Source: Hafnia alvei (GTDB taxonomy: Bacteria; Pseudomonadota; Gammaproteobacteria; Enterobacterales; Enterobacteriaceae). Taken from it: a stretch of 64,000 nt of DNA. The DNA lies in contig NZ_FMIQ01000067.1 in NCBI RefSeq assembly GCF_900095695.1, positions 25,314 through 89,313 of the forward strand. Direction: 5' to 3'. Numbering within the stretch: position 1 is the stretch's first letter; each line of letters begins with the position of its first letter. The notes beneath the pieces were generated by a model that saw nothing but the letters and a program-made list of their open reading frames with translations, was not told the DNA's origin and did no database searches. A program made the translations under genes and the position numbers. Below, one piece after another: positions 35,546 through 45,175 of this stretch.

Positions 35546-38095
35546 ATGAGGATTCATTTTTTATTCATAATGAGATTTATCATTATTGTCTCTGCTTTTT
35601 TTTCATTGCATGCAATTGCCAGCGAAGAAAAAAATTCGATTTCAACGGATAGTGCTGAATTTGACGCTGATTTTTTACGCAAAAATACGCAAGAAATACC
35701 GCAGCAGTTTTATCATCCTGATCAAATTGAACCAGGAACGAATACCGTCGATATTGTTTTGAATGGGCACTCCGTGTTTAAAACAAAAGTCGAATTTATT
35801 TCCATGTCAAAAAATAAAAGCGCTGAGCCGTGTTTAACATTAGCGCTATTACATCAAATAAGACTCGATCATGAATTGCCTGAACAAAGCAAAAGTGCGA
35901 GTGAAACATGTTATGACCTTGTCGCTAAGTGGCCTGATGCAAAAGTAAAATACGACGCTGCTATGCAGCAACTTATTATCACGGCGCCACAGGCTGCAAT
36001 GAATGTGGCAACCCAAAGTGAAATGATTGACCCTTCTTTGTGGGACAAGGGAGTCAATGCGCTACGTTTAGGTTATTCCAGCTACGTTTATCATACCGAA
36101 AATCACAATAGTAACAGCTCTGACAATGACAGCAGCGATACGGCATATCTAAGCCTGAATTCTGGCGTGAATCTGGGTGACTGGCGTTTTTATAGCTTTG
36201 ATACTTTTAATAAATCTGAATTGGGTTGGGAGCAAAACCACGATCGCGCCTATGCAGAACGCGATATTGCCTCACTGGTTTCTCGCTTCACCGTCGGCGA
36301 TGTTTATGCCAGCACATCAAGCGATGTGTTAGGTATTTTACCCGTGCGAGGCATGACGCTTGAGACCAATAATCAGATGCTGCCTGCCGATACTTTCAGC
36401 TACTCACCGGTTATCCGTGGTGTTGCACGAACCAATGCGCGAGTCGTGATCCGCCAGCGTGGAAATATTATTTATAGCCAAACGGTGGCACCGGGTAGTT
36501 TTGCTATTCATGACTTAAATAATGGGCAAATTGGGGCTGATTTAGATGTCACGGTTGAGGAGAGTGATGGGAGCAAGCAGCAATTTACCGTTCCTTATAC
36601 ATCACTGCCGGATATGTTGAGGCCAGGAACATGGCGCTATGGTTTGAGCGCGGGCCGGTATCGAGATGATAGTCTTTCTTATAATCCCCTAGTAGTGCAA
36701 GGAAACTTGCAGTACGGCTTTGATAGATTGACGTTAAGCGACCTTATTGTTGCCGGTGAAGGATACCAATCAACCGCGTTGAGTACTGCTTTCAACCTCG
36801 GTTACTTGGGCAGCGTATCGCTAGATTGGGCCTTTGAGCGCCATCAAAAAGCATCAGATGGCGATCCACAATCGTTTAATGATGACACCGCGTATCGAAT
36901 CGGCGATAGCGGGAGAGCACTGCGGTTGCTGTATGCACGCCGTTTCGACAGCACGGATACGTCATTGCAATTAATGGGCTATCGCTACCAATCTGCAAGT
37001 TTTATGGATTTCCCTGAGTACGCCAGTTGGCGCTGGGGAAATGATGACTCGCGCTACCAGCGTAAAAGCGAAATTCAAGCCACGCTTAATCAGGGGCTTG
37101 GCGAGTTTGGTAACGGCTATTTTACGCTGCAACGCGATAATTATTATGATTCAAGTGCCGCTGATACGTCATTAACGATGGGATATAGCTTTAACATCGG
37201 CTCAGCGAATATTGGCATGAGCTATAACTACCAGATGAATTCCAGTTCAGGTGGTGATGTCGATCCCAACCGTCAGTTCTCATTGAATGTGTCTGTGCCT
37301 TGGGATTTGGGTGAAAAAAGAAGCCGTAATGTGTCGTTTAGCACCAGTAGCAGTAATCATTCCGGTGATACCCAGATGGCAACGGTATCAGGGTCTGAAC
37401 TGGATAATGCATTAAGCTACGCACTTTCGGCTCAGCATAACAGCGACGGGTATTCGCCTATAGCGTCGATGGCTTACCGTAATAGCGTCGCCAATATGAG
37501 TGCGAGCGCAAGCATGGGGCAGGGAAGCCGACAATATTCTGCCGGGCTTTCTGGCGGGGTAGTTGCCTATAGCGGCGGGGTGGTTTTATCTCAGATGTTG
37601 GGGGATACCATCGCCATCGTTGAAACGCCAGGGGCACAAAATATCAGCATAGAAGGACAACCGGGCGTATCGACAAACCGTTGGGGGTTAGCGGTTGTGC
37701 CATCAATTTCGCCTTATCGAGATAATGCGCTGTCGCTAGATTCTCGTCATGCTGATGATAACGTTGAGTTACTGGACTCGGGCGACAATGTGGTTCCTAC
37801 GCATGGTGCCGTTGTGGTTCGTCGTTTCCAGACAAAGGTTGGGCGCAGGGCGATCGTGATGTTATCACTGACTAGCGGTAAACCAGCCCCCTTTGGTGCC
37901 AGTGTATGGCAAGGGAAGGAGCAGGTTGGCATGGTTGCTGATAATGGATTGCTGTATCTGAATGGGATCTTGGCCGATGGCGATACAACATTGCATGTGA
38001 CATTGGAGAATGAAAGTCAGTGCCAATTTGTTTTGCCTGCGGCAAAAGATTCTTCTGAACCTTGGTATCAACAAATCAACGCGATTTGTGGCTAA
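35546..38095 (+). CDS. fimbrial outer-membrane usher
   Basis: The usher (849 residues) forms the outer-membrane pore through which pilins are assembled. After the signal peptide (ending about FSLHAIA) comes the N-terminal chaperone-binding domain (FDADFLRKN...). The beta-barrel follows with family motifs SYSPVIRGVARTNARVVIRQ and PGSFAIHDLN, then the C-terminal domains ending CQFVLPAAKD. I use the ATG at 35546, one codon after an in-frame GTG. The ribosome-binding site is weak, and about 110 bases separate it from the pilin gene, which could lower expression relative to pilin. Confidence 0.93.
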   Translation: MRIHFLFIMRFIIIVSAFFSLHAIASEEKNSISTDSAEFDADFLRKNTQEIPQQFYHPDQIEPGTNTVDIVLNGHSVFKTKVEFISMSKNKSAEPCLTLALLHQIRLDHELPEQSKSASETCYDLVAKWPDAKVKYDAAMQQLIITAPQAAMNVATQSEMIDPSLWDKGVNALRLGYSSYVYHTENHNSNSSDNDSSDTAYLSLNSGVNLGDWRFYSFDTFNKSELGWEQNHDRAYAERDIASLVSRFTVGDVYASTSSDVLGILPVRGMTLETNNQMLPADTFSYSPVIRGVARTNARVVIRQRGNIIYSQTVAPGSFAIHDLNNGQIGADLDVTVEESDGSKQQFTVPYTSLPDMLRPGTWRYGLSAGRYRDDSLSYNPLVVQGNLQYGFDRLTLSDLIVAGEGYQSTALSTAFNLGYLGSVSLDWAFERHQKASDGDPQSFNDDTAYRIGDSGRALRLLYARRFDSTDTSLQLMGYRYQSASFMDFPEYASWRWGNDDSRYQRKSEIQATLNQGLGEFGNGYFTLQRDNYYDSSAADTSLTMGYSFNIGSANIGMSYNYQMNSSSGGDVDPNRQFSLNVSVPWDLGEKRSRNVSFSTSSSNHSGDTQMATVSGSELDNALSYALSAQHNSDGYSPIASMAYRNSVANMSASASMGQGSRQYSAGLSGGVVAYSGGVVLSQMLGDTIAIVETPGAQNISIEGQPGVSTNRWGLAVVPSISPYRDNALSLDSRHADDNVELLDSGDNVVPTHGAVVVRRFQTKVGRRAIVMLSLTSGKPAPFGASVWQGKEQVGMVADNGLLYLNGILADGDTTLHVTLENESQCQFVLPAAKDSSEPWYQQINAICG

Positions 38096-38107
38096 TAAGA
38101 GAAATAT

Positions 38108-38830
38108 ATGAATTTCAGCAAAAAAGTTGTGGTACCTATGCTCATAGGTCTTTTTATCACTGCCAACGGCGCTCAGGCCGCAGTACGCCCATCCTTGACG
38201 CGTATTGTTGCACTTGAAAGCGACAAAGAAACACCGATTAAACTTATTAATGATGATAAAAACCATGATTACTTAGTGCAGTCGTGGATTGAAGATCAGC
38301 AAGGTAACGATAAAGGTTTACCGCTAATTTTGACTCCGCCGTTATTCAAAATTAGTGCCGGACGAGAAGGGCGACTGCGGATGGTGATATTGCCAGGAAA
38401 AATACCGCAGGATCGTGAGTCAGTATATTGGCTGTGGATCCAAGAAATTCCGCCCGTTAGCAAAAGCAAAGAAAATCAATTACAGCTGGCCGTCCGTACG
38501 CGATTGAAAGTGTTTGTACGTCCAACCGATTTGAAAGAGAAATCGGCGGATACGCTAAAAGCGCTGACATGGCAGGTCAGCCATGACGGCGGAAAGGCAT
38601 GGTTGGTAGCGAAAAACCCGACTGAATATTACGCAAGTTTCTCTGAGCTATCCGTGAGCAACGCAGGTAAGCAGCTGCCTGTATCTGGAAAAAATACGAT
38701 GGTGCCCGCAAAGGGGGAAGCTCGTTATACGTTACCCGCTGGCGTGGCTGGAAGTGGCCAGCTCAATTATTCTTTGATTAATGATTTTGGTGGTGACACA
38801 CCGATATTGCATCAGACAGTGACGTTCTAA
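38108..38830 (+). CDS. periplasmic fimbrial chaperone (PapD family)
   Basis: This 240-residue protein is the periplasmic chaperone that folds and delivers pilins by donor-strand complementation. A signal peptide ends near NGAQA (about residue 21). The two Ig-like domains show RIVALESDKETPIKLIN, the G1 strand region GREGRLRMVILPGKIPQDRESVYWLWIQEIP and RTRLKVFVRP. The ATG follows AAGAGAAATAT, 12 bases after the usher stop. Confidence 0.93.
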   Translation: MNFSKKVVVPMLIGLFITANGAQAAVRPSLTRIVALESDKETPIKLINDDKNHDYLVQSWIEDQQGNDKGLPLILTPPLFKISAGREGRLRMVILPGKIPQDRESVYWLWIQEIPPVSKSKENQLQLAVRTRLKVFVRPTDLKEKSADTLKALTWQVSHDGGKAWLVAKNPTEYYASFSELSVSNAGKQLPVSGKNTMVPAKGEARYTLPAGVAGSGQLNYSLINDFGGDTPILHQTVTF

Positions 38831-38842
38831 CGGAGAACGATG

Positions 38843-40009
38843 ATGAGAAAAAGGTGGCTGGCTCAAGCGGTGTTGATGAGCATTGTTGTATTGCTGGGAG
38901 GCGTCATTCCGCGCATGACTTGGGCCGGCGCTTTACGCTGCACAATTAACACCGGTGGAGCCGCTCCCTTCGCGCCCTATACTCGTGAAAATCCCATCGC
39001 GGTTGATCAAGATACACCCGATTATACCGTCGTGCTTGCTCTCGATTACGCGCAGTTCTTGCCGAACATGAGGCTAAGCTGTACCACTGATGGCCAAGAG
39101 GTAGCGGCTCCTGCGGGATTTGATGGCAATATTTCGTTGAGTCTGAGTGCAATCAATGACACTGCGCTGGACTGGACGGGAGAGGCTCAAACCAATAATA
39201 ACGGTATTAAGCTTAAACTTTATATTAAAGCGGTATCCTATAACGATGAAACGCTGGCAAATAGCTATCCACCCGCTAAATTGGCCACAAGGAAGTTTCT
39301 TGGCGTTGAGTATCCTATTATTAACGGCAAAGACGATACCACGCTGTTTGAATTTGGCGCTCAATATAATGCGGATAAAAGTTTATATAAATTTGATGAG
39401 ACGCATAATTATGCCATTGAGTCCATGCGTGCCGAATTAGTGAAGCTTGGTTGGATAGACTATAGTGCGCTTCCGGTTATTCCAGCCGGTGCACATCTTA
39501 CTTTTACCGTCGATGGCATGTCAGGTTTGGCGACGGTTGATGTTCCCTTAGGCTCCGGAGTGTATATGGCTGCGCCATCATGCAGTTTAGATTCGGCGCA
39601 TCAAACGGTTGAGTTAGGCAATTTTAATAAGCGTAGCTCGGGGGCGTTTCCCCAAGAAGGGGCGCAAACACAGTTTGGCATTGGATTTACCTGTAGCAGC
39701 TATACCAATAATGTTGAATTTACCTTTGATGATGCCAATTCAATCTTAAAAGGCAGTGATAAATTAGTGGCGCATAGCGAGGCTAACGGGAAAAAACTCA
39801 GCGGGATCGCGGTTTCGCTCTATGACGCGCAAGGGAACCCCGTCGTCATGGGAACTAAGCAACATATTGGCAGCGCTCAGCAAGGAGCAAATACGGCTTA
39901 TTATCAAGCCGCCATTGTGCAAACAGCTGCAGAGATCTCGGATTCTTCTTCTGCTAACTTTGCGGGTAAAATTACCGCCAAAGCGAACGTGACCATTACT
40001 TATTATTGA
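38843..40009 (+). CDS. fimbrial tip adhesin-like protein
   Basis: The 388-residue product has a signal peptide (ending TWAGA), a unique N-terminal region of about 190 residues with two cysteines, and a C-terminal pilin domain starting at about APSCSLDSAHQTVELGNF. The pilin domain holds the second Cys of a disulfide (FTCSSY) and ends with the beta strand ANVTITYY. Two-domain organisation and last position in the operon point to a tip adhesin. The ligand is unknown. ATGATG gives two possible starts; the second has better spacing to GGAG. Confidence 0.82.
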   Translation: MRKRWLAQAVLMSIVVLLGGVIPRMTWAGALRCTINTGGAAPFAPYTRENPIAVDQDTPDYTVVLALDYAQFLPNMRLSCTTDGQEVAAPAGFDGNISLSLSAINDTALDWTGEAQTNNNGIKLKLYIKAVSYNDETLANSYPPAKLATRKFLGVEYPIINGKDDTTLFEFGAQYNADKSLYKFDETHNYAIESMRAELVKLGWIDYSALPVIPAGAHLTFTVDGMSGLATVDVPLGSGVYMAAPSCSLDSAHQTVELGNFNKRSSGAFPQEGAQTQFGIGFTCSSYTNNVEFTFDDANSILKGSDKLVAHSEANGKKLSGIAVSLYDAQGNPVVMGTKQHIGSAQQGANTAYYQAAIVQTAAEISDSSSANFAGKITAKANVTITYY

Positions 40010-40032
40010 TTACGGTGAATTAGCGGATAAAA

Positions 40033-40057
40033 AAACAGGAGCCTAAAGGCTCCTGTT
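40033..40057. terminator. bidirectional terminator, fimbrial operon / catalase
   Basis: AAACAGGAGCC and GGCTCCTGTTT form a perfect 11-bp stem around a TAAA loop. A-run and T-rich flanks let it work for both converging genes. Confidence 0.8.
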
Positions 40058-40090
40058 TACGTTTATAGCTTCAAGCATGGAGAGGCGCGA

Positions 40091-41524
40091 TTACTGCCCC
40101 AATGCCTTCATGATGCCGGCCGCATAGTCAGGGTGGATCTGTGCAAAATGGCACAAAGCTCGTTTCTGAATAGCTTCAGGTACCTGAGATAACTCGCCTG
40201 CGATACGGGTGTACATGCGCTGATGTTCTTCTTCACTCAGCAAATTAAACAGTGCACGAGGCTGAGTGTAGTAGTCGGTGTCTTCGCGGTGATTCCAGTG
40301 ATCCGCAGCACCTTCGATGGTTAGCGGTGGTTCGCTGAAATCAGGCTGCTCTTGGAATACACCAAAGCTGTTTGGCTCGTAGGTTGCACCGTTGCCGCTG
40401 TTACCGTCAACGCGCATTGCCCCATCACGATGGTAGTTGTGGAACGGGCACTGTGGCGCGTTCACCGGGATTTGGTGATGGTTTACGCCCAAACGATAGC
40501 GGTGCGCATCGCCGTATGAGAACAAACGCCCCTGCAACATTTTATCCGGGGAGAAGCTGATCCCAGGAACGACGTTGGCCGGATTCATGGCAACCTGTTC
40601 GATTTCCGCAAAGTAGTTGTCTGGGTTACGGTTCAGTTCGAAGTAACCGACATCAATCAGTGGGTAATCTTTATGTGGCCATACCTTAGTAAGGTCAAAC
40701 GGGTTGTAAGGCGTTTGCGCCGCTTCTTTCTCTGGCATGATCTGCACCTGCAGATTCCAGCGAGGGAAATCTTTGCGTTCGATAGCATCGTACAGATCGC
40801 GCTGTGAGCTTTCACGGTCTTTACCGATCAGCGCTTCAGCTTCGTCATCCATCAGGTTTTCAATGCCTTGCTGGCAACGGAAATGGAATTTAACCCAGAA
40901 ACGCTCATTGTCGGCATTGATAAAACTGAAGGCGTGACTACCAAAACCGTGCATGTGACGGTAAGACTTCGGCAAACCACGGTCGCTGAAGTCGATGGTG
41001 AGCTGGTGGAAGGCTTCTGGCAGCTGTGAGAAGAAATCCCACTTGTAGACCGGATTACGCAGGTTGGTGCGCGGGTCACGTTTTACCACGTGATTCAGGT
41101 CAGGGAACTTCAGCGGATCGCGCAGATAGAAGATCGGTGTATCGTTACCCACCAGATCCCAGTTACCTTCTTCGGTATAAAACTTCATGGCGAAGCCACG
41201 AATATCACGTTCTGCATCGGCAGCACCGCGTTCACCGGCGACGGTTGAGAAACGCACCATCATCGGGGTTTGTTTGCCGATTTCAGAGAAAATTTTTGCG
41301 CGAGTGTATTTGGTAATATCGTGAGTGACGGTGAATGTGCCGTGTGCGCCTGATCCTTTGGCGTGCATACGACGCTCTGGAATGACTTCACGGTCAAAGT
41401 GGGCCAGTTTCTCGAGGAACCAGACGTCCTGTAACAGCATGGGGCCGCGTGGTCCTGCTGTAATAACGTTGTTGTTGTCAACAACGGGGGCGCCTGCGGC
41501 GGTGGTCAGTCCTTTTTTGCTCAT
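40091..41524 (-). CDS. katA: monofunctional heme catalase, small-subunit type
   Basis: This 477-residue catalase breaks down hydrogen peroxide in the cytoplasm. The distal heme residues are His54 ([12 protein letters not shown]) and Asn127 (LVGNDTP), and the proximal heme ligand is Tyr337 ([14 protein letters not shown]). The length and lack of a C-terminal flavodoxin-like domain place it with small-subunit, NADPH-binding (clade 3) catalases rather than KatE. The ATG lies behind GAAGGAGAGAAGT. It is monocistronic and convergent with the fimbrial operon. Confidence 0.93.
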   Translation of the reverse strand: MSKKGLTTAAGAPVVDNNNVITAGPRGPMLLQDVWFLEKLAHFDREVIPERRMHAKGSGAHGTFTVTHDITKYTRAKIFSEIGKQTPMMVRFSTVAGERGAADAERDIRGFAMKFYTEEGNWDLVGNDTPIFYLRDPLKFPDLNHVVKRDPRTNLRNPVYKWDFFSQLPEAFHQLTIDFSDRGLPKSYRHMHGFGSHAFSFINADNERFWVKFHFRCQQGIENLMDDEAEALIGKDRESSQRDLYDAIERKDFPRWNLQVQIMPEKEAAQTPYNPFDLTKVWPHKDYPLIDVGYFELNRNPDNYFAEIEQVAMNPANVVPGISFSPDKMLQGRLFSYGDAHRYRLGVNHHQIPVNAPQCPFHNYHRDGAMRVDGNSGNGATYEPNSFGVFQEQPDFSEPPLTIEGAADHWNHREDTDYYTQPRALFNLLSEEEHQRMYTRIAGELSQVPEAIQKRALCHFAQIHPDYAAGIMKALGQ

Positions 41525-41913
41525 TACTTCTCTCCTTCGTCAAGAGTCAGTGAATTGCTTCAACCGGGTGATACCTTTCGTTTCAGGGCGCTCGAGCTTG
41601 TGTGCCTATCACTCAGGTATTGCTCTTCAGCTAAATCCAAAATATGTAGCTGACATAAAAAGATTGCTCTGGGAAAACCGGCTTTCCATAAGTGTTCCGC
41701 GAACCAATCTAATCAATATTTGTAGACCTCTTAATGATCTCACGCAAATAGTTAAGGGTTATTAACCAGATTGCTAAAAGTTATCAGACACATAATTGGT
41801 TAATTTTTTTACAAAATTTAGAGAAGTTTTCTCTGATTCTCGTTGATGATTGGTTTAAACTCTCGCGCACCGGAATCTGAGAACCGGTCTATTTTTTTAA
41901 GGATAATCAATAA
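41525..41913. other. intergenic region between katA and yfaZ
   Basis: These 389 bases separate two divergent genes and should hold both promoters. I looked for a four-part OxyR motif before katA and did not find a convincing one. A short inverted repeat AGAGAAGTTTTCTCT lies near 41819. No gene is supported here. Confidence 0.5.
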
Positions 41914-42459
41914 ATGAAGAAGATCGTTTTGGGCTGCGCATGTGCCGCTCTTTTTTCTGCAACGGCAGCAAATGCTATCAGTATTCATGGTCAAGCGGGT
42001 GAGCACTATACGAACGTTGAAGCGGGGTTTGGCACGGATTCATCGGGTTTGTATTCCACGCTGAACTGGGCGCATAACGACGACGATGGCGATGTTGCTG
42101 GCCTTGGGCTGGGTGTTAATCTGCCATTGGGGCCTTTTCTCGTTAACGTAGGGGGCAAGGCGCTCTATCTTAACCCACAGAAAGACGGTAGCGACGGGTA
42201 TGCGATTGCCGTTGGTGGTGGTTTACAGTGGCCATTAACGAAAAGTTTCTCTTTGTATGGTGAGGGATACTACTCGCCAGATTCACTGTCTAGCGGCATT
42301 AACGATTACAAAGAAGCGAGCGCAGGTCTGCGTTGGAGCGTGATCCGCCCAGTGACGATTGATGTTGGTTATCGCTATATTGAAATGTCGGGCAAAGACG
42401 GCGATCGTAATAACGTCGTGGCTGATGGTGCCTATGTGGGTGCCGGTATTGGGTTCTAA
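41914..42459 (+). CDS. yfaZ: YfaZ family outer-membrane beta-barrel protein
   Basis: This 181-residue protein has a signal peptide ending ATAANA (about residue 21). Alternating hydrophobic strands follow (YTNVEAGFGTDSSGLYSTLNW, DVAGLGLGVNLPLG, ASAGLRWSVIRPVTIDVGYRYIEM), ending in the terminal Phe typical of outer-membrane barrels. It matches YfaZ, of unknown function. In E. coli yfaY and yfaZ are adjacent; here trpS2 and tyrP lie between them. The ATG follows AAGGATAATCAATAA. Confidence 0.9.
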   Translation: MKKIVLGCACAALFSATAANAISIHGQAGEHYTNVEAGFGTDSSGLYSTLNWAHNDDDGDVAGLGLGVNLPLGPFLVNVGGKALYLNPQKDGSDGYAIAVGGGLQWPLTKSFSLYGEGYYSPDSLSSGINDYKEASAGLRWSVIRPVTIDVGYRYIEMSGKDGDRNNVVADGAYVGAGIGF

Positions 42460-42478
42460 GCAACCATAATCATTTCTG

Positions 42479-42630
42479 AAAAGCGCCGAGTAATCGTTTA
42501 AGAGCTCGAGATACACGGGGCTAGCACACCGCGGGGCGCTCCGGCAGCTAAAGCTGCTACGACCCCATCGGTGTACTTCCCCTAAAATCAGGCTTAAGTG
42601 ACCAGCTTACGATTATTCGGCGCTTTTTTT
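42479..42630 (+). other. 150-nt nested-hairpin element ending in a U-tract
   Basis: The outer arms AAGCGCCGAGTAATCGT (42481-42497) and ACGATTATTCGGCGCTT (42609-42625) pair with one mismatch and end in a T-run. Inside, GGGG/CCCC, ACACCG/CGGTGT, a second GGGG/CCCC and GCAGC-TAAA-GCTGC nest in order. It can serve as terminator for yfaZ, but its size and layering suggest a mobile palindromic element or a structured RNA. Confidence 0.6.
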
Positions 42631-42666
42631 GTTTCTAAACGTAATGGTTTCTAAAAATAATAATTT

Positions 42667-43692
42667 TCAAAACATCACCGGTAATCCGAGCCCGCGTTTC
42701 ACTTCGGCGAGTGTTTGTTGAGTGACCTCACGCGCTTTTTCGGTACCTGCCTGCAAGATTTCCATCAACGCCGCTTTATCGGCAATGAACTGACGACGTT
42801 GTTCGCGAATAGGTGCTAACAGCGCCTGTAAACACGCCTCAAGCTCCTGCTTACACTGACGATCGCCCAATCCCCCACGCTGGTAGTGTTCTTTCATTGC
42901 GGCAACCAGTGCGGTGTCTGGATGGAACGCATCTAGATAGGTGAACACCACGTTGCCTTCGATTTGTCCTGGATCGCTTACGCGCAGGTGGTTGGGGTCG
43001 GTATACATGGCATGAACGGCCTGACTGATTTCATCGGCGCTGGCCCCTAAGGTAAGGGTATTGCCCAATGATTTTGACATTTTGGCGTTGCCATCAATGC
43101 CCGGTAAACGACTCACCGCGCTTAACATAGCCTGACAAGGCACCAGAGTGGGTTCTGGCAATAGACTATTCATTTTATGCACGATCTCGTTGGTTTGTTC
43201 GAGCATCGGCAACTGATCGTCACCCACCGGAACGCGGTCGGCTTTGAACGCGGTAATATCGGCAGCTTGGCTGATGGGGTAAACCAAAAAACCGGTAGGC
43301 AGCGTGCGCGAAAACCCTTTCTGAGCAATTTCGGCTTTTACCGTGGGGTTACGTTCCACGCGTGCCACGCTGACGATATTCATATACAGCATGGTGAGCT
43401 CAGCCAGCGCAGGCAGAGCCGACTGCAAACAGATCGTTGTTTTGGCAGGATCGATACCGACCGCCAGATAGTCGGCCATCACTTCGAAAATATTGTGGGA
43501 GATTTTTTGCGGATTGCTGCCGTTGTCGGTTAACCCTTGCAGGTCGGCAATCAGAACAAACTGCGGATACAGATCCTGCAATGCGACGCGTTGACGCAGT
43601 GAGCCGATGTAGTGTCCAAGATGCAGCTGTCCGGTAGGACGATCGCCGGTAAGAATAGTGTGTGATGCTGAATGAGTATGAAGGTCGGACAT
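42667..43692 (-). CDS. trpS2: second-type tryptophanyl-tRNA synthetase
   Basis: This 341-residue class I synthetase charges tRNA-Trp. The HIGH-type motif is HLGH (residues 24-27, in TGQLHLGHYIGSLRQ) and KMSKS is at 204-208. It differs strongly from the housekeeping E. coli TrpS, for example TGDRPTGQLHLGHY instead of SGAQPSGELTIGNY, so it is an auxiliary enzyme of the second type. A Trp-codon leader peptide and attenuator precede it. Such extra enzymes can be indolmycin-resistant in other bacteria; that is not shown here. The start ATG follows CAGGAGCGTTACC. The symbol is by analogy. Confidence 0.85.
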   Translation of the reverse strand: MSDLHTHSASHTILTGDRPTGQLHLGHYIGSLRQRVALQDLYPQFVLIADLQGLTDNGSNPQKISHNIFEVMADYLAVGIDPAKTTICLQSALPALAELTMLYMNIVSVARVERNPTVKAEIAQKGFSRTLPTGFLVYPISQAADITAFKADRVPVGDDQLPMLEQTNEIVHKMNSLLPEPTLVPCQAMLSAVSRLPGIDGNAKMSKSLGNTLTLGASADEISQAVHAMYTDPNHLRVSDPGQIEGNVVFTYLDAFHPDTALVAAMKEHYQRGGLGDRQCKQELEACLQALLAPIREQRRQFIADKAALMEILQAGTEKAREVTQQTLAEVKRGLGLPVMF

Positions 43693-43731
43693 GGTAACGC
43701 TCCTGAAAAAATAGTAGCCGGAGCGCGTTCT

Positions 43732-43817
43732 AAAAAGTCACAAGCCGCCCTCCGGCGGCTTGTATAAGATATGTTTGAATCAACAGAATCCTGTGCCGCC
43801 GCTAAATGCAGCGCCAC
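43732..43817 (-). promoter_or_regulatory. tryptophan-codon transcription attenuator of trpS2
   Basis: On the minus strand, segment 1 (43808-43817, overlapping the second Trp codon) pairs with segment 2 (43793-43802), nine of ten positions including one G-U, across the loop ATTTA. Segment 2 can instead pair with segment 3 through CGGCGGC and GCCGCCG. Segment 3 with segment 4 forms the terminator ACAAGCCGCC-GGAG-GGCGGCTTGT (43740-43763) followed by GACTTTTT. This is the standard layout in which stalling at Trp codons frees segment 2 and prevents termination. Confidence 0.85.
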
Positions 43818-43855
43818 CAACGGGCAACCTGAGAAGTTCGGATTATGCTATTCAT
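43802..43855 (-). CDS. Trp-rich leader peptide of trpS2
   Basis: A 17-codon frame reads MNSIIRTSQVARWWRCI and stops at TAG. Two adjacent TGG codons are residues 13 and 14. AGGG lies about 7 bases before the ATG. It sits in the tyrP-trpS2 intergenic region, 18 bases after the tyrP stop and 109 bases before trpS2. Its place before an attenuator structure argues for a sensing role, like E. coli trpL, with the peptide itself having no function. Confidence 0.85.
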   Translation of the reverse strand: MNSIIRTSQVARWWRCI

Positions 43856-43873
43856 CTTTTTACCCTATCAAAT

Positions 43874-45112
43874 TTAACCAACAGCTGGCAATAGCCCGGA
43901 TGCAATTGATAGCTGAATAGCGATGACGCAAAGACCGCACAGGAAAACCAACACCAGTGCCGGCTTTCCACCCATGACGCGATATCCCGCCTGAGGATGG
44001 TGCTTACGGGTTTGCCACACCAGCATCGACGGGATCAGCAACGCTAATACCGCCAGCGCAACTGCCGCATAGCCCAGCGCCATAACAAAGCCTTGTGGAT
44101 AAAATAGGGCAAAAGCCAAAGGGGGAAGAAACGTCATTAAGCCCGTTTGCGCACGCCCAGAGGCTTTATTGCTACGCTGGAACAGATCGGCCAAATAATC
44201 AAACAGGCCCAGCGCCACGCCGAGGAAAGAGGTCGCCAGCGCTAAATCAGCAAACAGATGAACGGCAAGTTCAACATGAGGCGTTGCGACCACCTCACGA
44301 ACCGCCTGTAGCAGGCCATTTAAGCCCGACTGCGCGGCGAGAATACCCACGAAAGTCGAAGAGCTAATGGCGCCCAGCGTCGCAAGCTGCCAGAAAATAT
44401 AGGCGATAAGCGGGATTGCGCTTCCGGTGATAAACACCCAACGCAGTTTGCGCAGATTGCCGTTCATGTAGCTGACAATACTTGGCACGCTACCGTGGAA
44501 GCCGAAAGAGGTAAAAATGACCGGGATTGCAGAGAGCGCAAGTCCCTTTTCCAACGGCATAGTGAGAAGGTTGGCCTGATGAATATGCGGCATCATAAGC
44601 GTGAGCATAATCACCAGTAATACAATTTTGGCCGTAAACAGCACGCGGTTAAACATATCAACCGAGTGGGTGCCGATACAGACGACACCGCCAGCGATCA
44701 GGGTAAACAGCAGAACGCCAACGCTAGGTTTAATCTCAAGGGATAGCCATTGGCTCAAACTGGAGGCTAGAAGCTCGCCCGCGCCGCTGATGTAGGCTGC
44801 CGTTAGCGCATACATCAAAAACAGCATGCTAGCGCCGGTTAACCACTGACCTGAGCGGCCCAGGTAATGTTTGGCCAGCGTGCCCAAACCCGTATCCGCA
44901 GATTCGTGTTGATAAACCTCAACCAGCAGCAGGGCGGTGTAGCACATTAACGCCCACAGGCTGACCAGCATGATAAAGGTGGTGCCAAATCCTACGCCGG
45001 CAGCCGCAAGCGGCATGGCCAACATTCCCGCTCCGATGGTGGTGCCCGCAACGATGAAAATACTGCCAAGAGTGCGATTCTTCACGCTTTCCTCTGCATT
45101 AAGACGATCCAT
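43874..45112 (-). CDS. tyrP: tyrosine-specific permease TyrP
   Basis: This 412-residue protein is an aromatic amino acid:H+ symporter of the HAAAP family with about eleven membrane helices. It is very close to E. coli Tyr[21 protein letters not shown] at the start, then [20 protein letters not shown] and [20 protein letters not shown]. An N-terminal extension [10 protein letters not shown] precedes the usual start. A TyrR box lies about 65 bases upstream. The Trp leader and trpS2 follow in the same direction, so read-through could place them in one transcript. Confidence 0.93.
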   Translation of the reverse strand: MDRLNAEESVKNRTLGSIFIVAGTTIGAGMLAMPLAAAGVGFGTTFIMLVSLWALMCYTALLLVEVYQHESADTGLGTLAKHYLGRSGQWLTGASMLFLMYALTAAYISGAGELLASSLSQWLSLEIKPSVGVLLFTLIAGGVVCIGTHSVDMFNRVLFTAKIVLLVIMLTLMMPHIHQANLLTMPLEKGLALSAIPVIFTSFGFHGSVPSIVSYMNGNLRKLRWVFITGSAIPLIAYIFWQLATLGAISSSTFVGILAAQSGLNGLLQAVREVVATPHVELAVHLFADLALATSFLGVALGLFDYLADLFQRSNKASGRAQTGLMTFLPPLAFALFYPQGFVMALGYAAVALAVLALLIPSMLVWQTRKHHPQAGYRVMGGKPALVLVFLCGLCVIAIQLSIASGLLPAVG

Positions 45113-45175
45113 TACTATTTATGACCCGCAGATTAAGGGAAAATATTCTATTCGTCAAACTGGCGTTACATTTGA

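Noticed and set aside
35521..35546. ATG at 35521 as usher start
   Set aside because: It is in another reading frame and runs into a stop after a few dozen codons without usher sequence.
41525..41913. OxyR operator before katA
   Set aside because: I looked for the four-part ATAG/CTAT spacing and found only scattered partial matches.
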